Shown: positions 48,234 to 57,051, counted from the stretch's first letter. The stretch is 64,000 bases of DNA from an uncultured Eubacteriales bacterium (GCA_934467415.1 CAKSLQ010000008.1:1-64000), one strand, 5' to 3'. The notes: generated by a model from the sequence alone, not told the origin. Translations and numbers: made by a program.

Positions 48234-48335
48234 CGTACATTTGCGGTGGGAGCGAGACGGCGCCCTACGGTGAAAATGATGTGCCATGCACAAAATTTTA
48301 TACAAATCGGTAGGGGTCGGCGCCTCGACGACCCG
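48234..48335 (+). repeat. Palindromic intergenic repeat, family 3, copy 2
   Basis: The block CGTACATTTGCGGTGGGAG, then CGAGACGGCGCCCTACGG, is followed after about 35 variable bases by GGTAGGGGTCGGCGCCTCGA. With the adjacent family-1 copy it fills the whole gap between 47977 and 48347. Confidence 0.8.
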
Positions 48336-48347
48336 TTACCGAAAAAC

Positions 48348-48728
48348 CTATTCCTCAAACGCTTTTGTCAGCAGCGCATTGAGGCGGGCTTCGTTGCCCG
48401 CAAGCCAAAGCGCGGCGCAGAGCGTCTCAAAGCCGCTTGCCGTGCGGTATTCCGCCCCCGACGCCGAGCGCGGCACCGACAGGTGCGGCGAATTGCGCCC
48501 GCGGCGGAAATACGCCGTTTCTTCCTCGGTCAGCATCCCCTCGATGCGGCGGAACGCCGCGCACTGGTTCTTCGCCGTCACATAGCGGCGGGACGCCTCG
48601 TTCAGCGCACCCGTCCCTTTGATGCCCGACAGCAGCAGCCGACGGCGCACCCAAAGCTCAAACACGCAGTCGCCGAGATAGGCCAGCGACGCGCCGTCCG
48701 CCGTGCGGAGCAATTCTTCCCCGCTCAC
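48348..48728 (-). CDS. mrnC: Mini-ribonuclease III (MrnC)
   Basis: MrnC is an RNase III-like enzyme without the dsRNA-binding domain that matures the 3' and 5' ends of 23S rRNA. The 126-residue protein has the catalytic-domain signature SLAYLGDCVFELWVR near residues 15-29, followed by SRRYVTAKNQ and RRGRNS, and ends with the EALCAALWL-like segment (FETLCAALWLAGNEAR) containing the second Glu. The GTG start at 48728 overlaps the uppP stop (GTGA), with AGGGG about 10 bases upstream. A TTG 18 bases earlier is possible. In many Firmicutes this gene follows cysS; here it follows uppP. Confidence 0.9.
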   Translation of the reverse strand: MSGEELLRTADGASLAYLGDCVFELWVRRRLLLSGIKGTGALNEASRRYVTAKNQCAAFRRIEGMLTEEETAYFRRGRNSPHLSVPRSASGAEYRTASGFETLCAALWLAGNEARLNALLTKAFEE

Positions 48729-49609
48729 TTGACAAACCCCTGCCAAAGCAGCACGATCACGCCGAGCACGATGCGGTAGATGCCGAACGCGGTGAAGCTG
48801 TGCTTCTTGACGAAGTCCATGAGGAAGCGGATGGCCGCCAGCGAAACGACGAACGCCACGATGCAGCCGACCGCGAGGATCATCGCCTCATAGCCGCCGA
48901 ACACCTCCGCGCCGGACGCGACCAGACCCGCAAACTTCACGCCCTTGAGCAGCGACGCGCCGAGCATGACCGGCACGGCGAGGAAGAACGAGAACTCCGC
49001 CGCCGCGGGGCGCGAGACCGAGAGGATCGACGCGCCGAGGATGGTCGAGCCGGAGCGCGACGTGCCCGGCACGAGCGAAAGCATCTGAAACGCGCCGATG
49101 CCGAGCGCCGTGCCGTAACCGATGTCCTCCGCCGTGTTCATCCCGAAGGTCTTGCCGCGGTGCAGCCGCTCCACGACGATGAACAGCACGCCGTAGACAA
49201 TCAGCGCAAACGAAACGCAGACCGGGTTGTAAAAATGTGCGTCAAACCAGTCATTCAAGAGTACGCCGACCGCCCCGGCGGGCACGGCCGCGATCAGCAC
49301 ATGCAGCCAGAGCACCATGGTGCGCCGCTTGATGCCGACCTTGCCGACACCGCAGAGCAGGTCGCCGCCCCCGATGTTTTTCCGCAGGGCAAAGGGCCAC
49401 AGCCGCGAAAAATACAGCACCACGACCGCGAGGATCGAGCCGAGCTGGATCACCACCTCAAACATCTCCCAGAACGCGTCGCTCACGTTGAGGTGTACGA
49501 GGTCGTTCAGAAGAATCATATGCCCCGTGCTGGAGATCGGCAGCCACTCGGTGATGCCCTGCACGATGCCGATCAGAATCGCCTTCAGAAATTCGATAAC
49601 CGTTTCCAT
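48725..49609 (-). CDS. uppP: Undecaprenyl-diphosphatase (BacA type)
   Basis: UppP recycles undecaprenyl pyrophosphate to the lipid carrier used for peptidoglycan and wall polymers, and confers bacitracin tolerance. The 294-residue protein has two copies of the active-site type motif: GITEWLPISSTGHM near residues 19-32 and VPGTSRSGSTI near 180-190. There are eight hydrophobic helices. It lies between the U32 peptidase (1 base apart) and mrnC (4-base overlap) in a tight minus-strand operon. GGGAGCAAC precedes the ATG. Confidence 0.96.
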   Translation of the reverse strand: METVIEFLKAILIGIVQGITEWLPISSTGHMILLNDLVHLNVSDAFWEMFEVVIQLGSILAVVVLYFSRLWPFALRKNIGGGDLLCGVGKVGIKRRTMVLWLHVLIAAVPAGAVGVLLNDWFDAHFYNPVCVSFALIVYGVLFIVVERLHRGKTFGMNTAEDIGYGTALGIGAFQMLSLVPGTSRSGSTILGASILSVSRPAAAEFSFFLAVPVMLGASLLKGVKFAGLVASGAEVFGGYEAMILAVGCIVAFVVSLAAIRFLMDFVKKHSFTAFGIYRIVLGVIVLLWQGFVK

Positions 49610-49610
49610 A

Positions 49611-50846
49611 TCAGTTGCTCCCTCTTAAAATGTCGCCCGCTCTGACCGCAAAGGGTACGCGCAGGCTGAAAATCATGCCGGGATGCGGCGCGCTTTCGAT
49701 CGGTGCGCCCGCCTCGTCGCAAAGCGCGCAGGCGGTGAAGGCCCGGCCGACCGTGCCGGGCGAGATCAGCTCGACCGTCTCCCCCTCCGTGACCTTGTTG
49801 CGCTGCACAAAGGTCGCGCGGCCGCTCTCCGCGTCGTAGCCGAGCGCGGTGGCGATGTAGGCCTTCTCGCGGATGTAGCCCATGTTCTTGCAGACGTTGG
49901 CCGCCTCGCGCGGGGTGTCAAACCAGTAGCCCGTGCCGTAGTCGCGGTGGCTGACGCTCTCCAGTTCGCGAAGGAGCCGCGGATCAAAGCGGTAGTCCAC
50001 GCCATCACGCAGGTACGCGTCAATCGCCATGCGGTAGGCGTTTGTGACGACGGCGGTATAGTAGGCGCTTTTCATGCGCCCTTCGATCTTGAAGCTGGTG
50101 ATCCCTGCGTCCACAAGCGCCGGCACATGCTCGATCATGCACATGTCGCGCGAGGACATCACAAAGGTGCCATCCTTATCTTCGTAGAGCGGCATCGGCG
50201 CGTCCGGGCGCTTCTCCTCGACGACCTCGAGCGTGCGGTAGTTCCAGCGGCAGGGCTGGGCGCAGGCGCCGCGGTTGGAATCCCGGCCCGTGAAGAAATT
50301 GGAGAGCAGACAGCGCCCGCTGTAGGAGACGCACATCGCACCGTGGATGAAGCACTCGATCTCGGTGTCCGGCACATCGTGCACGATTTCGGCGACCTCG
50401 GAAAGCGTCAGCTCGCGCGCAAGCACCACGCGGGAAGCGCCGAGTGCGCGCCAGGCGCGCACGTCCGCCGTGCTGACCGAGGAGGCCTGCGTCGAGATGT
50501 GCAGCTCCGCCTCGGGCAGCAGCGCCTTCGCCGTCTCCAGCACGCCGAGGTCACTGACGATCAGCGCGTCGATCCCGCTGCCGCGCAGCGAGGCGAGGTA
50601 ATCCCGCAGCGCGGGGTATTCCGCCGTGCGCGGCATGGTGTTGACCGTGAGATAGGCGCGCGCGCCGTGCGCGTGCGTGTATGCCACCGCCTCGAAGATC
50701 TCCGCCACGGTGAAGTTGCCCGCCGCCGCGCGCATACCAAACATATCTCCGGCAAAATACACCGCGTCCGCCCCGTAGAGCAGCGCGGCCTTCAGTTTTT
50801 CAAAATTGCCCGCAGGTGCGAGCAGCTCGGGCTTTTTTTGCAACAT
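49611..50846 (-). CDS. Peptidase U32 family protein (tRNA-hydroxylation type)
   Basis: The 411-residue TIM-barrel protein starts LQKKPELLAPAGNFEKLKAA and contains the U32 signature ECFIHGAMCVSYSGRCLLSN near residues 162-181, then SNRGACAQPCRW. These are the cysteines proposed to hold an iron-sulfur cluster. Bacillus TrhP1/TrhP2 and E. coli RlhA/TrhP of this family hydroxylate tRNA U34 or 23S rRNA with prephenate as cofactor. The size fits TrhP2 better than the 300-residue TrhP1. ATG at 50846 was chosen because GGGGGT is 4 bases upstream. It is the first gene of the uppP-mrnC operon. Confidence 0.92.
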   Translation of the reverse strand: MLQKKPELLAPAGNFEKLKAALLYGADAVYFAGDMFGMRAAAGNFTVAEIFEAVAYTHAHGARAYLTVNTMPRTAEYPALRDYLASLRGSGIDALIVSDLGVLETAKALLPEAELHISTQASSVSTADVRAWRALGASRVVLARELTLSEVAEIVHDVPDTEIECFIHGAMCVSYSGRCLLSNFFTGRDSNRGACAQPCRWNYRTLEVVEEKRPDAPMPLYEDKDGTFVMSSRDMCMIEHVPALVDAGITSFKIEGRMKSAYYTAVVTNAYRMAIDAYLRDGVDYRFDPRLLRELESVSHRDYGTGYWFDTPREAANVCKNMGYIREKAYIATALGYDAESGRATFVQRNKVTEGETVELISPGTVGRAFTACALCDEAGAPIESAPHPGMIFSLRVPFAVRAGDILRGSN

Positions 50847-50956
50847 GCATACCCCCGAAAACAAATTCTCATCTTATCATACTATACCGCCGCCGCAAAG
50901 TCAAGAAAAGTCGGAAGCGGATAAGGAAAGGCTCAAGGCCGGGGAGAGGGACGGCG

Positions 50957-51058
50957 CGGGTCGTCGAGGGCGCCGACCCCTACCGGTTGGCGAAAAATTT
51001 ATGCACCGCACACCATCTTACCGCACGGGCGCCGTCTGTCTCCCGCCGCAAATGTACG
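50957..51058 (-). repeat. Palindromic intergenic repeat, family 3, copy 3 (inverted)
   Basis: In reverse orientation it matches copy 2 from CGTACATTTGCGG to CGACCCG. It lies next to an inverted family-1 copy, as at 48064-48335, so the pair as a whole occurs twice. Confidence 0.8.
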
Positions 51059-51069
51059 CATCTATCTAT

Positions 51070-51308
51070 GCCTCCCTTGTGCAAAGGGAGTGTGGTACGG
51101 AACGCGCTGCGTTCCTAATGAGTTTCCCTTGCGGGAAACATCACGCGCACCGGAGGGATTGTTACATAGCCACGGAACAACCCCTCAGTCAACTTCGTCA
51201 GGATGTTTTTCGGTTTCGCTCGCGAAATCGTCGGTGTTCAGCCGACGAAGAAAAACTCCGCGAGACGCTTTGCGTCTCGTACAGCTCACCCCCTTGCACA
51301 GGGGAGCC
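51070..51308 (-). repeat. Palindromic intergenic repeat, family 1, copy D (expanded, inverted)
   Basis: The longest copy, reverse-oriented. It has the CCTCCC and GGGGAGCC ends and the ACAACCCCTCAGTC and GGGATTGTTAC centre. It also has the GAGACGC/GCGTCTC, CGTCGG/CCGACG and TTTCG/CGAAA hairpins seen in copy B, plus GGAACGC/GCGTTCC and GTTTCCC/GGGAAAC hairpins. The 647-base gap before galK holds only repeats and promoters. Confidence 0.85.
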
Positions 51309-51350
51309 TCTGCAACACCCCTGTGCAAAAAAGTGCCGCAAAATTCCCTG

Positions 51351-51379
51351 TTTACTTTTGCGCGCGTATATGGTATATT
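51351..51379 (+). promoter_or_regulatory. Upstream promoter of galK
   Basis: TTTACT and TATATT are 17 bases apart, with TGG before the -10. Confidence 0.55.
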
Positions 51380-51428
51380 AAATATGTATGGGTATTAAAT
51401 AAAATGAAAATTCCCATTGAAAATGCTA

Positions 51429-51457
51429 TTGCCCGCAGGGGCGGCATGGCTTACAAT
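51429..51457 (+). promoter_or_regulatory. Proximal promoter of galK
   Basis: TTGCCC and TACAAT are 17 bases apart, 36 bases before the start codon. Confidence 0.5.
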
Positions 51458-51493
51458 AGAATCAAATATCATGTACATAAAGGAGTTGCTTTC

Positions 51494-52777
51494 ATGAAAA
51501 CAACCGAACTGGTCCGCAAGATCGAGGGCGGCGAGCTTGACGCCGTCTTTGAAAAGCTCTACGGCGCAAAGGACGCCGGGATGCAGAAGGCGCGCTATGT
51601 CCGCACCATTCACAACTTTGAGGCCGACTACGGCACCGACCGCGACGTCTCGCTCTTCTCCGTCCCCGGCAGAAGCGAGATCTCCGGCAACCACACCGAC
51701 CACAACCACGGCTGCGTGCTCGCCGCCGCGATCAATCTCGACATCATCGCCGTTGCGGCGAAGAACGCAGACGGCCTTGTCCGTCTGCGCAGTGAGGGCT
51801 ACTCCGAGGACCGCATGACGGTCGCCGAATGCAAGACGCCGAACGCCGACTTCTACTTCAAGTCCCGCGCGCTGATCGCGGGCATGGTGCAGGGCTTTGT
51901 CAACTACGGCCACAGGACCGGCGGCTTTGACGCCTTCACCACCAACAACGTCCACAAGGGCTCGGGGCTTTCTTCCTCCGCGGCGTTTGAGGTCATGGTT
52001 GGCAACATCATCAACCACTTCTACAACGACGGCGGCGTGGACAACGCCGAGGTCGCGCGCATCGCGCAGTTCTCCGAGAACGTGTACTTCGGTAAGCCCT
52101 GCGGCCTGATGGATCAGACCGCCTGCGCGGTCGGCGGCTTTGTCGCCATCGACTTTGCCGACCCGAAGGCGCCGGTCATCGAGCCGCTTGCCTTCGACAT
52201 GGCAAAGGCGGGCTACAGCCTCTGCATCACCAACACGGGCGGCAACCACGCCGACCTCAACGAGGACTACGCCTCGGTTCCCGCCGAGATGAAGGCGGTC
52301 GCCGCGCACTTCGGCAAGACGGTGCTGCGCGACGTGACCAAGGAAGAGATCATCCGCGAGATCCCCGCGCTGCGCAAGACGGTGGGCGACCGCGCCATCC
52401 TGCGCGCCATCCACTTCGAAAACGAAAACGTCCGCGTCGCCATGCAGAAGAAAGCGCTGCTGGCGGGTGACATCGACACCTTCTTTGGCGGCGTGCTGGC
52501 CTCCGGCGACTCGAGCTACAAGTACCTGCAAAACGTCTTCACCACGAAAAACGTGCGCGAGCAGGGTCTCTCGCTGGCGCTCTGCCTGACCGAGGACACG
52601 CTCGCCGGAAAGGGCGGCGCATACCGCGTACACGGCGGCGGATTTGCCGGTACGATCCAGGCATTCGTGCCGCACGCCGAGGTCGAGCACTACCGCAGCG
52701 TGATGAACGCCGCATTCGGCGACGGCGCCTGCGTGGTCATGTCGATCCGTCCCGAGGGCGCAATCAAGGTCTATTAA
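51494..52777 (+). CDS. galK: Galactokinase
   Basis: GalK phosphorylates alpha-D-galactose to galactose-1-phosphate in the Leloir pathway. The 427-residue GHMP kinase shows the sugar-binding signature PGRSEISGNHTDH near residues 58-70, the GHMP loop KGSGLSSSAAFEV near 154-166 and the C-terminal HGGGFAGTIQAF near 375. It is about 35 residues longer than the E. coli enzyme, with an N-terminal extension of the kind seen in other Clostridia. The ATG at 51494 has AGGAG 9 bases upstream. galT and galE are not next to it, so it is a stand-alone gene with two possible promoters. Confidence 0.9.
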   Translation: MKTTELVRKIEGGELDAVFEKLYGAKDAGMQKARYVRTIHNFEADYGTDRDVSLFSVPGRSEISGNHTDHNHGCVLAAAINLDIIAVAAKNADGLVRLRSEGYSEDRMTVAECKTPNADFYFKSRALIAGMVQGFVNYGHRTGGFDAFTTNNVHKGSGLSSSAAFEVMVGNIINHFYNDGGVDNAEVARIAQFSENVYFGKPCGLMDQTACAVGGFVAIDFADPKAPVIEPLAFDMAKAGYSLCITNTGGNHADLNEDYASVPAEMKAVAAHFGKTVLRDVTKEEIIREIPALRKTVGDRAILRAIHFENENVRVAMQKKALLAGDIDTFFGGVLASGDSSYKYLQNVFTTKNVREQGLSLALCLTEDTLAGKGGAYRVHGGGFAGTIQAFVPHAEVEHYRSVMNAAFGDGACVVMSIRPEGAIKVY

Positions 52778-52792
52778 GCTCCGATAAGAATA

Positions 52793-52910
52793 TGCCTTCC
52801 CCGGTGGGGGAAGGGGGACCGCGTCAGCGGTGGATGAGGCGTATGCTGCGCTTTACAGCCCTTCATCCGGCACGGCGACCGCCGCGCCACCTTCTCCGCC
52901 GGGGAAGGCT
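52793..52910. repeat. Palindromic intergenic repeat, family 2, complete copy
   Basis: Terminal inverted repeats GCCTTCCCC and GGGGAAGGC enclose CCGCGTCAGCGG, GGATGAGG with CCTTCATCC, and a GCGACCGCCGCGC hairpin. The left half recurs at 12049. It fills the 171-base gap between galK and walJ. Confidence 0.8.
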
Positions 52911-52948
52911 ATCTGTTTTGTTCGGATTGATTCGTGAGGTTATCACAT

Positions 52949-53716
52949 ATGGAAGATTTGCAGCTTTGCACGCTGTATTCCGGCTCCAAGGGCAACTGCA
53001 CCTATATCCGCGCGGGCGGGGACGCCATTCTCATCGACGCGGGGCGCAGTCTGCGCGCGCTGACGCAGGCGCTCCGTGCCGTGGGCGGCGATATGGCGCA
53101 GGTGCGCGCCGTCTTTGTCACGCATGAGCACGCCGACCATACCAGCGCGCTGGAAATGCTGGCGAAAAAATACGAGATCCCGATTCACATCACCGAGGGC
53201 TCGGCGGTGCGGCTGCTGTCCGCCGCCCGCTTTCTGCCGCGCCGCGCCGTGCTGCATACGCCGCTCTTTTCCGTGCAGGTCGGCGGCATGACGGTGTCCT
53301 CGTTTGTCACCCCGCACGACAGCGACATGAGCGTCGGCTATACGGTGACGCTTGCCGACGGACGCAAGCTGGCGTATGCCACCGACATCGGGCATGTCAC
53401 GCCCGAGATCGAGGAGAGCCTTGCGGGCGCATATGCCGTGGTGCTGGAATCCAACCACGACGAGGACATGCTGATGCAGGGGCCTTACCCCGCGTGGCTG
53501 AAATCCCGCATCGCGTCCGACCGCGGCCATCTGTCCAACGCCGCCTGCGACGCCTTTTTGCCGCAGCTGTCGGCACACGGCACCGCACATGTGCTGCTGG
53601 CGCATCTCTCCGCCGAGAACAACACGCCGGCGCGCGCGCTGGCGGCGGCATGTGCCGCCTGCCCCGGCCTGCACATCGCGGTCGCGCGCGAGAGCGAACC
53701 CACGAGGCTGCTGTAA
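52949..53716 (+). CDS. walJ: MBL-fold hydrolase, WalJ/YycJ type
   Basis: The 255-residue metallo-beta-lactamase-fold protein contains VFVTHEHADHTSAL near residues 53-66, the EDLQLCTLYSGSKGNCTYI start and SDRGHLSNAACDAF, all typical of YycJ/WalJ. The family acts as a 5'-3' exonuclease-like factor in coordination of DNA repair and cell-wall division. The usual walRK partners are absent here; it is paired with rlmH instead, overlapping its start by one base (TAATG). GAGGT is 8 bases before the ATG at 52949; a GTG 5 codons upstream was rejected. Confidence 0.92.
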   Translation: MEDLQLCTLYSGSKGNCTYIRAGGDAILIDAGRSLRALTQALRAVGGDMAQVRAVFVTHEHADHTSALEMLAKKYEIPIHITEGSAVRLLSAARFLPRRAVLHTPLFSVQVGGMTVSSFVTPHDSDMSVGYTVTLADGRKLAYATDIGHVTPEIEESLAGAYAVVLESNHDEDMLMQGPYPAWLKSRIASDRGHLSNAACDAFLPQLSAHGTAHVLLAHLSAENNTPARALAAACAACPGLHIAVARESEPTRLL

Positions 53717-54192
53717 TGCTGAAGATCACGATCATTTCGGTCGGCGGCATGAAGGAGAGCTATTTCGCCGAGGCGATCGCTGAGTACGAGAAGCGCGCCG
53801 CCGCCTATGCCGAGCTGAAAAACATCAATCTGAAGGAGGCGCCGCTTGCCGCGACGCGCGCGGGCGACATCGCCGCCGCGCTGGACGCCGAGGGCGAGCA
53901 GATCCTGAAGCATCTGCCGCCGCGCGCCTGCAAAATTGCGCTCTGCGTCGAGGGGAAGCAGCTGTCCAGCGAGGAGCTCGGCGCGCTCATCGGCGAGGTC
54001 AAGCGCACGGCGGGCGAGCTGTGCTTTGTCATCGGCTCATCGCACGGGCTCGCGGAAAAGGTCAAGGCGGCCTGCGACCGTCGGCTCTCCTTCTCGCGGC
54101 TGACCTTCCCGCACCGGCTGATGCGGGTGATCCTCGCCGAGGCGCTCTACCGCGCGCTCTCCATCGACGCCGGCGGGAAGTATCATAAGTAG
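53716..54192 (+). CDS. rlmH: 23S rRNA (pseudouridine1915-N3)-methyltransferase RlmH
   Basis: The 158-residue SPOUT methyltransferase methylates pseudouridine 1915 in helix 69 of 23S rRNA. Characteristic parts are KITIISVGGMKESYFAEAI at the start, IALCVEGKQLSSEELG, the knot LCFVIGSSHGLAEKV near 108-122 and LTFPHRLMRVILAEALYRA, ending GGKYHK. It begins in the last base of walJ (TAATG). In Bacillus and many Clostridia rlmH lies close to the origin and to walJ. Confidence 0.96.
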   Translation: MLKITIISVGGMKESYFAEAIAEYEKRAAAYAELKNINLKEAPLAATRAGDIAAALDAEGEQILKHLPPRACKIALCVEGKQLSSEELGALIGEVKRTAGELCFVIGSSHGLAEKVKAACDRRLSFSRLTFPHRLMRVILAEALYRALSIDAGGKYHK

Positions 54193-54205
54193 AAAAGAGC
54201 AATAA

Positions 54206-54319
54206 AGCCTCCCCCCGGCAAAGGGAGGTGGCGGCGTAGCCGCCGGAGGGATTGTTACAGAGCGAAGAACAACCCCTCAGCCGCCATTCGGCGGCAGCTC
54301 CCCTTGCACAGGGGAGCCA
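54206..54319 (-). repeat. Palindromic intergenic repeat, family 1, copy E (inverted)
   Basis: In reverse orientation it is close to copy A: GGCTCCCC/GGGGAGC, a CCGCCG hairpin in place of the GTCACC one, and the AGGGGTTGTT/AACAATCCCTCC centre. The left end is CCTCCCCCC. Confidence 0.85.
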
Positions 54320-54332
54320 AAAGCACTTTTCG

Positions 54333-54360
54333 TTTTTCATTTTTCATTTTTCATTTTTCA
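54333..54360 (+). repeat. Four tandem TTTTTCA heptamers upstream of mnmG
   Basis: TTTTTCA is repeated exactly four times between the family-1 repeat and the mnmG ribosome site. It may be a slippage-prone tract or an AT-rich upstream element. Confidence 0.8.
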
Positions 54361-54383
54361 CTTTATTTCCGGGGGGTGTTCCC

Positions 54384-56312
54384 ATGCAATATACAGCGGA
54401 CGTCGGGGTCATCGGCGCGGGACACGCGGGCATTGAGGCCGCGCTGGCCTGCGCGCGCCTCGGCCTTGACACCGTGCTGTTCACGATCAATCTGGACGCG
54501 GTGGGCAACATGCCCTGCAATCCGTCCATCGGCGGCACGGGCAAGGGACACCTTGTCTTCGAGATCGACGCGCTGGGCGGCGAGATGGGCTGCGCGGCGG
54601 ATGAAGTGACCCTGCAAAGCCGCACGCTCAACCTCGGCAAGGGTGCGGCCGTCCACTCCAAGCGCATCCAGGCCGACCGCGCCGCCTACCGCGCGCGCAT
54701 GAAGCACACGCTGGAGACGACCGCGCATCTGCGCCTCATACAGGCGGAGATCACGGCGGTCGGCGTTGTCGAGGCGGACGGCAAAAAGCGCGTTTCCACG
54801 CTGACGACGGCGCTCGGCGAGGTCTACACGGTGCGCGCCGCCGTGCTGGCGACCGGCACCTATCTCGACAGCGCGATCTTCGTCGGCGACGCGACCTGCA
54901 AGAGCGGTCCGGACGGGCTGATGGCCGCATCCGCGCTCTCGGAGAGCCTGCGCGCGCTCGGGCTGCCGCTGCGCCGCTTCAAAACCGGCACGCCCGCCCG
55001 CGTCAACCGCCGCAGCATCGACTTCTCAAACCTCGAGGTGCAGCCTGGTGAAAGCCCGATCACCCCGTTTTCGGTGCGCACCGACCCGCATGCCTTTGAC
55101 GGCCTCGTGCAGACGCCCTGCCACATCGTCTATACCAACGCCGAGACGCACCGCATCATCCGCGACAACATCCGCCGCAGCGCGATGTATTCCGGCAAAA
55201 TTCACGGCACGGGCCCGCGCTACTGCCCCTCCATCGAGGACAAGCTCGTGCGCTTTGCCGACAAGGAGCGGCATCAGCTCTTCATCGAGCCGCTCGGCAG
55301 AGACACCGAGGAGATGTACATCCAGGGCTTCTCCACCTCCCTCCCCACCGATGTGCAGCAGGCGATGCTGCACTCGCTCGAGGGCTTTGCAGACGCCGAG
55401 ATCATGCGCTACGCCTACGCCATCGAATACGACTGCATTGACCCGACCGCGCTGTACCCCACACTGGAGACCAAGGAAGTGACCGGGCTGTACGGCGCCG
55501 GGCAGTTCAACGGCACGTCGGGCTACGAGGAGGCGGCGGCGCAGGGACTGGTCGCGGGCATCAACGCCGCGATGCAGCTGCTCGGCCGCGAGCCGCTCGT
55601 GCTGCCGCGCGCATCCTCCTATATCGGCACGCTGATCGACGATTTGGTTACAAAAGGGACAAACGAGCCCTACCGCATCATGACCTCGCGCAGCGAATAC
55701 CGCCTGCTGCTGCGGCAGGACAACGCCGACGCGCGCCTGACCCCCTACGGTCACCGCGTCGGGCTGGTGGATGATGCACGCTTCGCCGCCTTTCTCAAAA
55801 AGCAGGCGGCGATCGACGCGGAGGTCGAGCGCATCATGAAGACCAACATACCGCCGAGCGGCGCGGTGAACGACCTGCTCGTGCAAAACGGCTCGACGCC
55901 GATCACCACCGGCACAAAGCTCGGCGACCTTGTGCGCCGCCCCGAGCTTTCCTACGATCTGCTCGCCCCCGTCGATCCCACGCGGCCGTCGCTGCCGCGG
56001 GCGGTGCGCTTCTCCGCCGAGGTGCGCGTCAAATACGACGGCTACATCCGCCGTGAGCTGGCCGAGGTGAAAAAAATGCAGAAGCTCGAAGAAAAGCTGC
56101 TGCCGCCCGACATCGACTATGCCGCGATCGGCGGCCTGCGCCTCGAGGCGCGGCAGAAGCTGAACAAGATCCGCCCCCGCTCGCTCGGGCAGGCAATGCG
56201 CATCTCGGGCGTCAGCCCCGCCGACATTTCGGTGCTGATGATCCGCCTTGCCGACGCGGGAGTCCCCGAAAAGGAGAAGAAAAGCGATGAACAAGACAAC
56301 GCCGACGCTTGA
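54384..56312 (+). CDS. mnmG: tRNA uridine-5-carboxymethylaminomethyl synthesis enzyme MnmG
   Basis: MnmG (GidA), together with MnmE, installs the 5-carboxymethylaminomethyl group on U34 of several tRNAs using FAD, methylene-THF and glycine. The 642-residue protein has the dinucleotide-binding GVIGAGHAGIEAA at residues 8-20, NPSIGGTGKGHL with the conserved glycines, and the family block KTGTPARV. It also has the GQFNGTSGYEEAAAQG motif near 370 and the C-terminal ISGVSPADISVLMIRL. GGGGGG lies 7 bases before the ATG. mnmE, usually adjacent, is not in the window. rsmG overlaps its end by 26 bases. Confidence 0.97.
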   Translation: MQYTADVGVIGAGHAGIEAALACARLGLDTVLFTINLDAVGNMPCNPSIGGTGKGHLVFEIDALGGEMGCAADEVTLQSRTLNLGKGAAVHSKRIQADRAAYRARMKHTLETTAHLRLIQAEITAVGVVEADGKKRVSTLTTALGEVYTVRAAVLATGTYLDSAIFVGDATCKSGPDGLMAASALSESLRALGLPLRRFKTGTPARVNRRSIDFSNLEVQPGESPITPFSVRTDPHAFDGLVQTPCHIVYTNAETHRIIRDNIRRSAMYSGKIHGTGPRYCPSIEDKLVRFADKERHQLFIEPLGRDTEEMYIQGFSTSLPTDVQQAMLHSLEGFADAEIMRYAYAIEYDCIDPTALYPTLETKEVTGLYGAGQFNGTSGYEEAAAQGLVAGINAAMQLLGREPLVLPRASSYIGTLIDDLVTKGTNEPYRIMTSRSEYRLLLRQDNADARLTPYGHRVGLVDDARFAAFLKKQAAIDAEVERIMKTNIPPSGAVNDLLVQNGSTPITTGTKLGDLVRRPELSYDLLAPVDPTRPSLPRAVRFSAEVRVKYDGYIRRELAEVKKMQKLEEKLLPPDIDYAAIGGLRLEARQKLNKIRPRSLGQAMRISGVSPADISVLMIRLADAGVPEKEKKSDEQDNADA

Positions 56313-57051
56313 CCGCGACGCCTTTGCCGCGGATTATATCCGCATTGTGAGCAGCGCGCGGAAAATGGAAAAGTATGCGACCCGGGAGATGGCAGACCGC
56401 TTTTTCCTGCTCACCGAGCGGCTGCTGGCGGCAAACGCGGTGATGAATCTCACCGCCATCACGGACCCGCGGGAGATCATTCTGAAGCATTATTTCGACA
56501 GCCTGCGGCTGGCACAGCATCTGCATAAGGTCGGCGCTTCGCTTGCCGATGTGGGCTGCGGCGCGGGCTTCCCCACCCTGCCGCTCGCCATTGCGCGCCC
56601 CGACCTTGCGATCACGGCAATCGACTCCACCGACAAGCGCATCGTCTTCGTCCGCGAGACGGCGGCGGCGCTCGGGCTGACGAATGTCACCGCCGTGACG
56701 GCGCGCGCCGAGGACGCGGGCGCGGGCGAGCTGCGCGGGACATTCGACTATGTGACGGCGCGCGCGGTGGCGCGGCTGAACATGCTGTGTGAGTTCTGCA
56801 TCCCGCTGCTGCGCGTGGGCGGCGAATTTCTGCCGATGAAGGGGAAAAGCGGCGCGGAAGAGCTGGAAGAGGCGGAAAATGCCATCGCGGTGCTTCGCGC
56901 CAAAACCGTGGAATACGTGGAATATGCCATCAGAGACCCCGCCTTCGACGAAGACCGACAGGAACGCTTCATCGCGCGCATCCGCAAAACGGACGAAACC
57001 GAAAAAATTTATCCGCGCAGTTTTGCACAGATCAAGAAAAAGCCGCTTTGA
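56287..57051 (+). CDS. rsmG: 16S rRNA (guanine527-N7)-methyltransferase RsmG
   Basis: RsmG (GidB) makes m7G527 in 16S rRNA; its loss gives low-level streptomycin resistance. The 254-residue SAM methyltransferase has NAVMNLTAITDPREIILKHY near 50, motif I LADVGCGAGFPTLPLAIA near 95 and TARAVARLNMLCEFCIPLL. The ATG at 56287 lies inside the end of mnmG, with AAGGAG 10 bases upstream. The stop codon lies inside its own terminator. Gene order mnmG-rsmG-noc is the classic Firmicutes origin-region arrangement. Confidence 0.96.
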   Translation: MNKTTPTLDRDAFAADYIRIVSSARKMEKYATREMADRFFLLTERLLAANAVMNLTAITDPREIILKHYFDSLRLAQHLHKVGASLADVGCGAGFPTLPLAIARPDLAITAIDSTDKRIVFVRETAAALGLTNVTAVTARAEDAGAGELRGTFDYVTARAVARLNMLCEFCIPLLRVGGEFLPMKGKSGAEELEEAENAIAVLRAKTVEYVEYAIRDPAFDEDRQERFIARIRKTDETEKIYPRSFAQIKKKPL

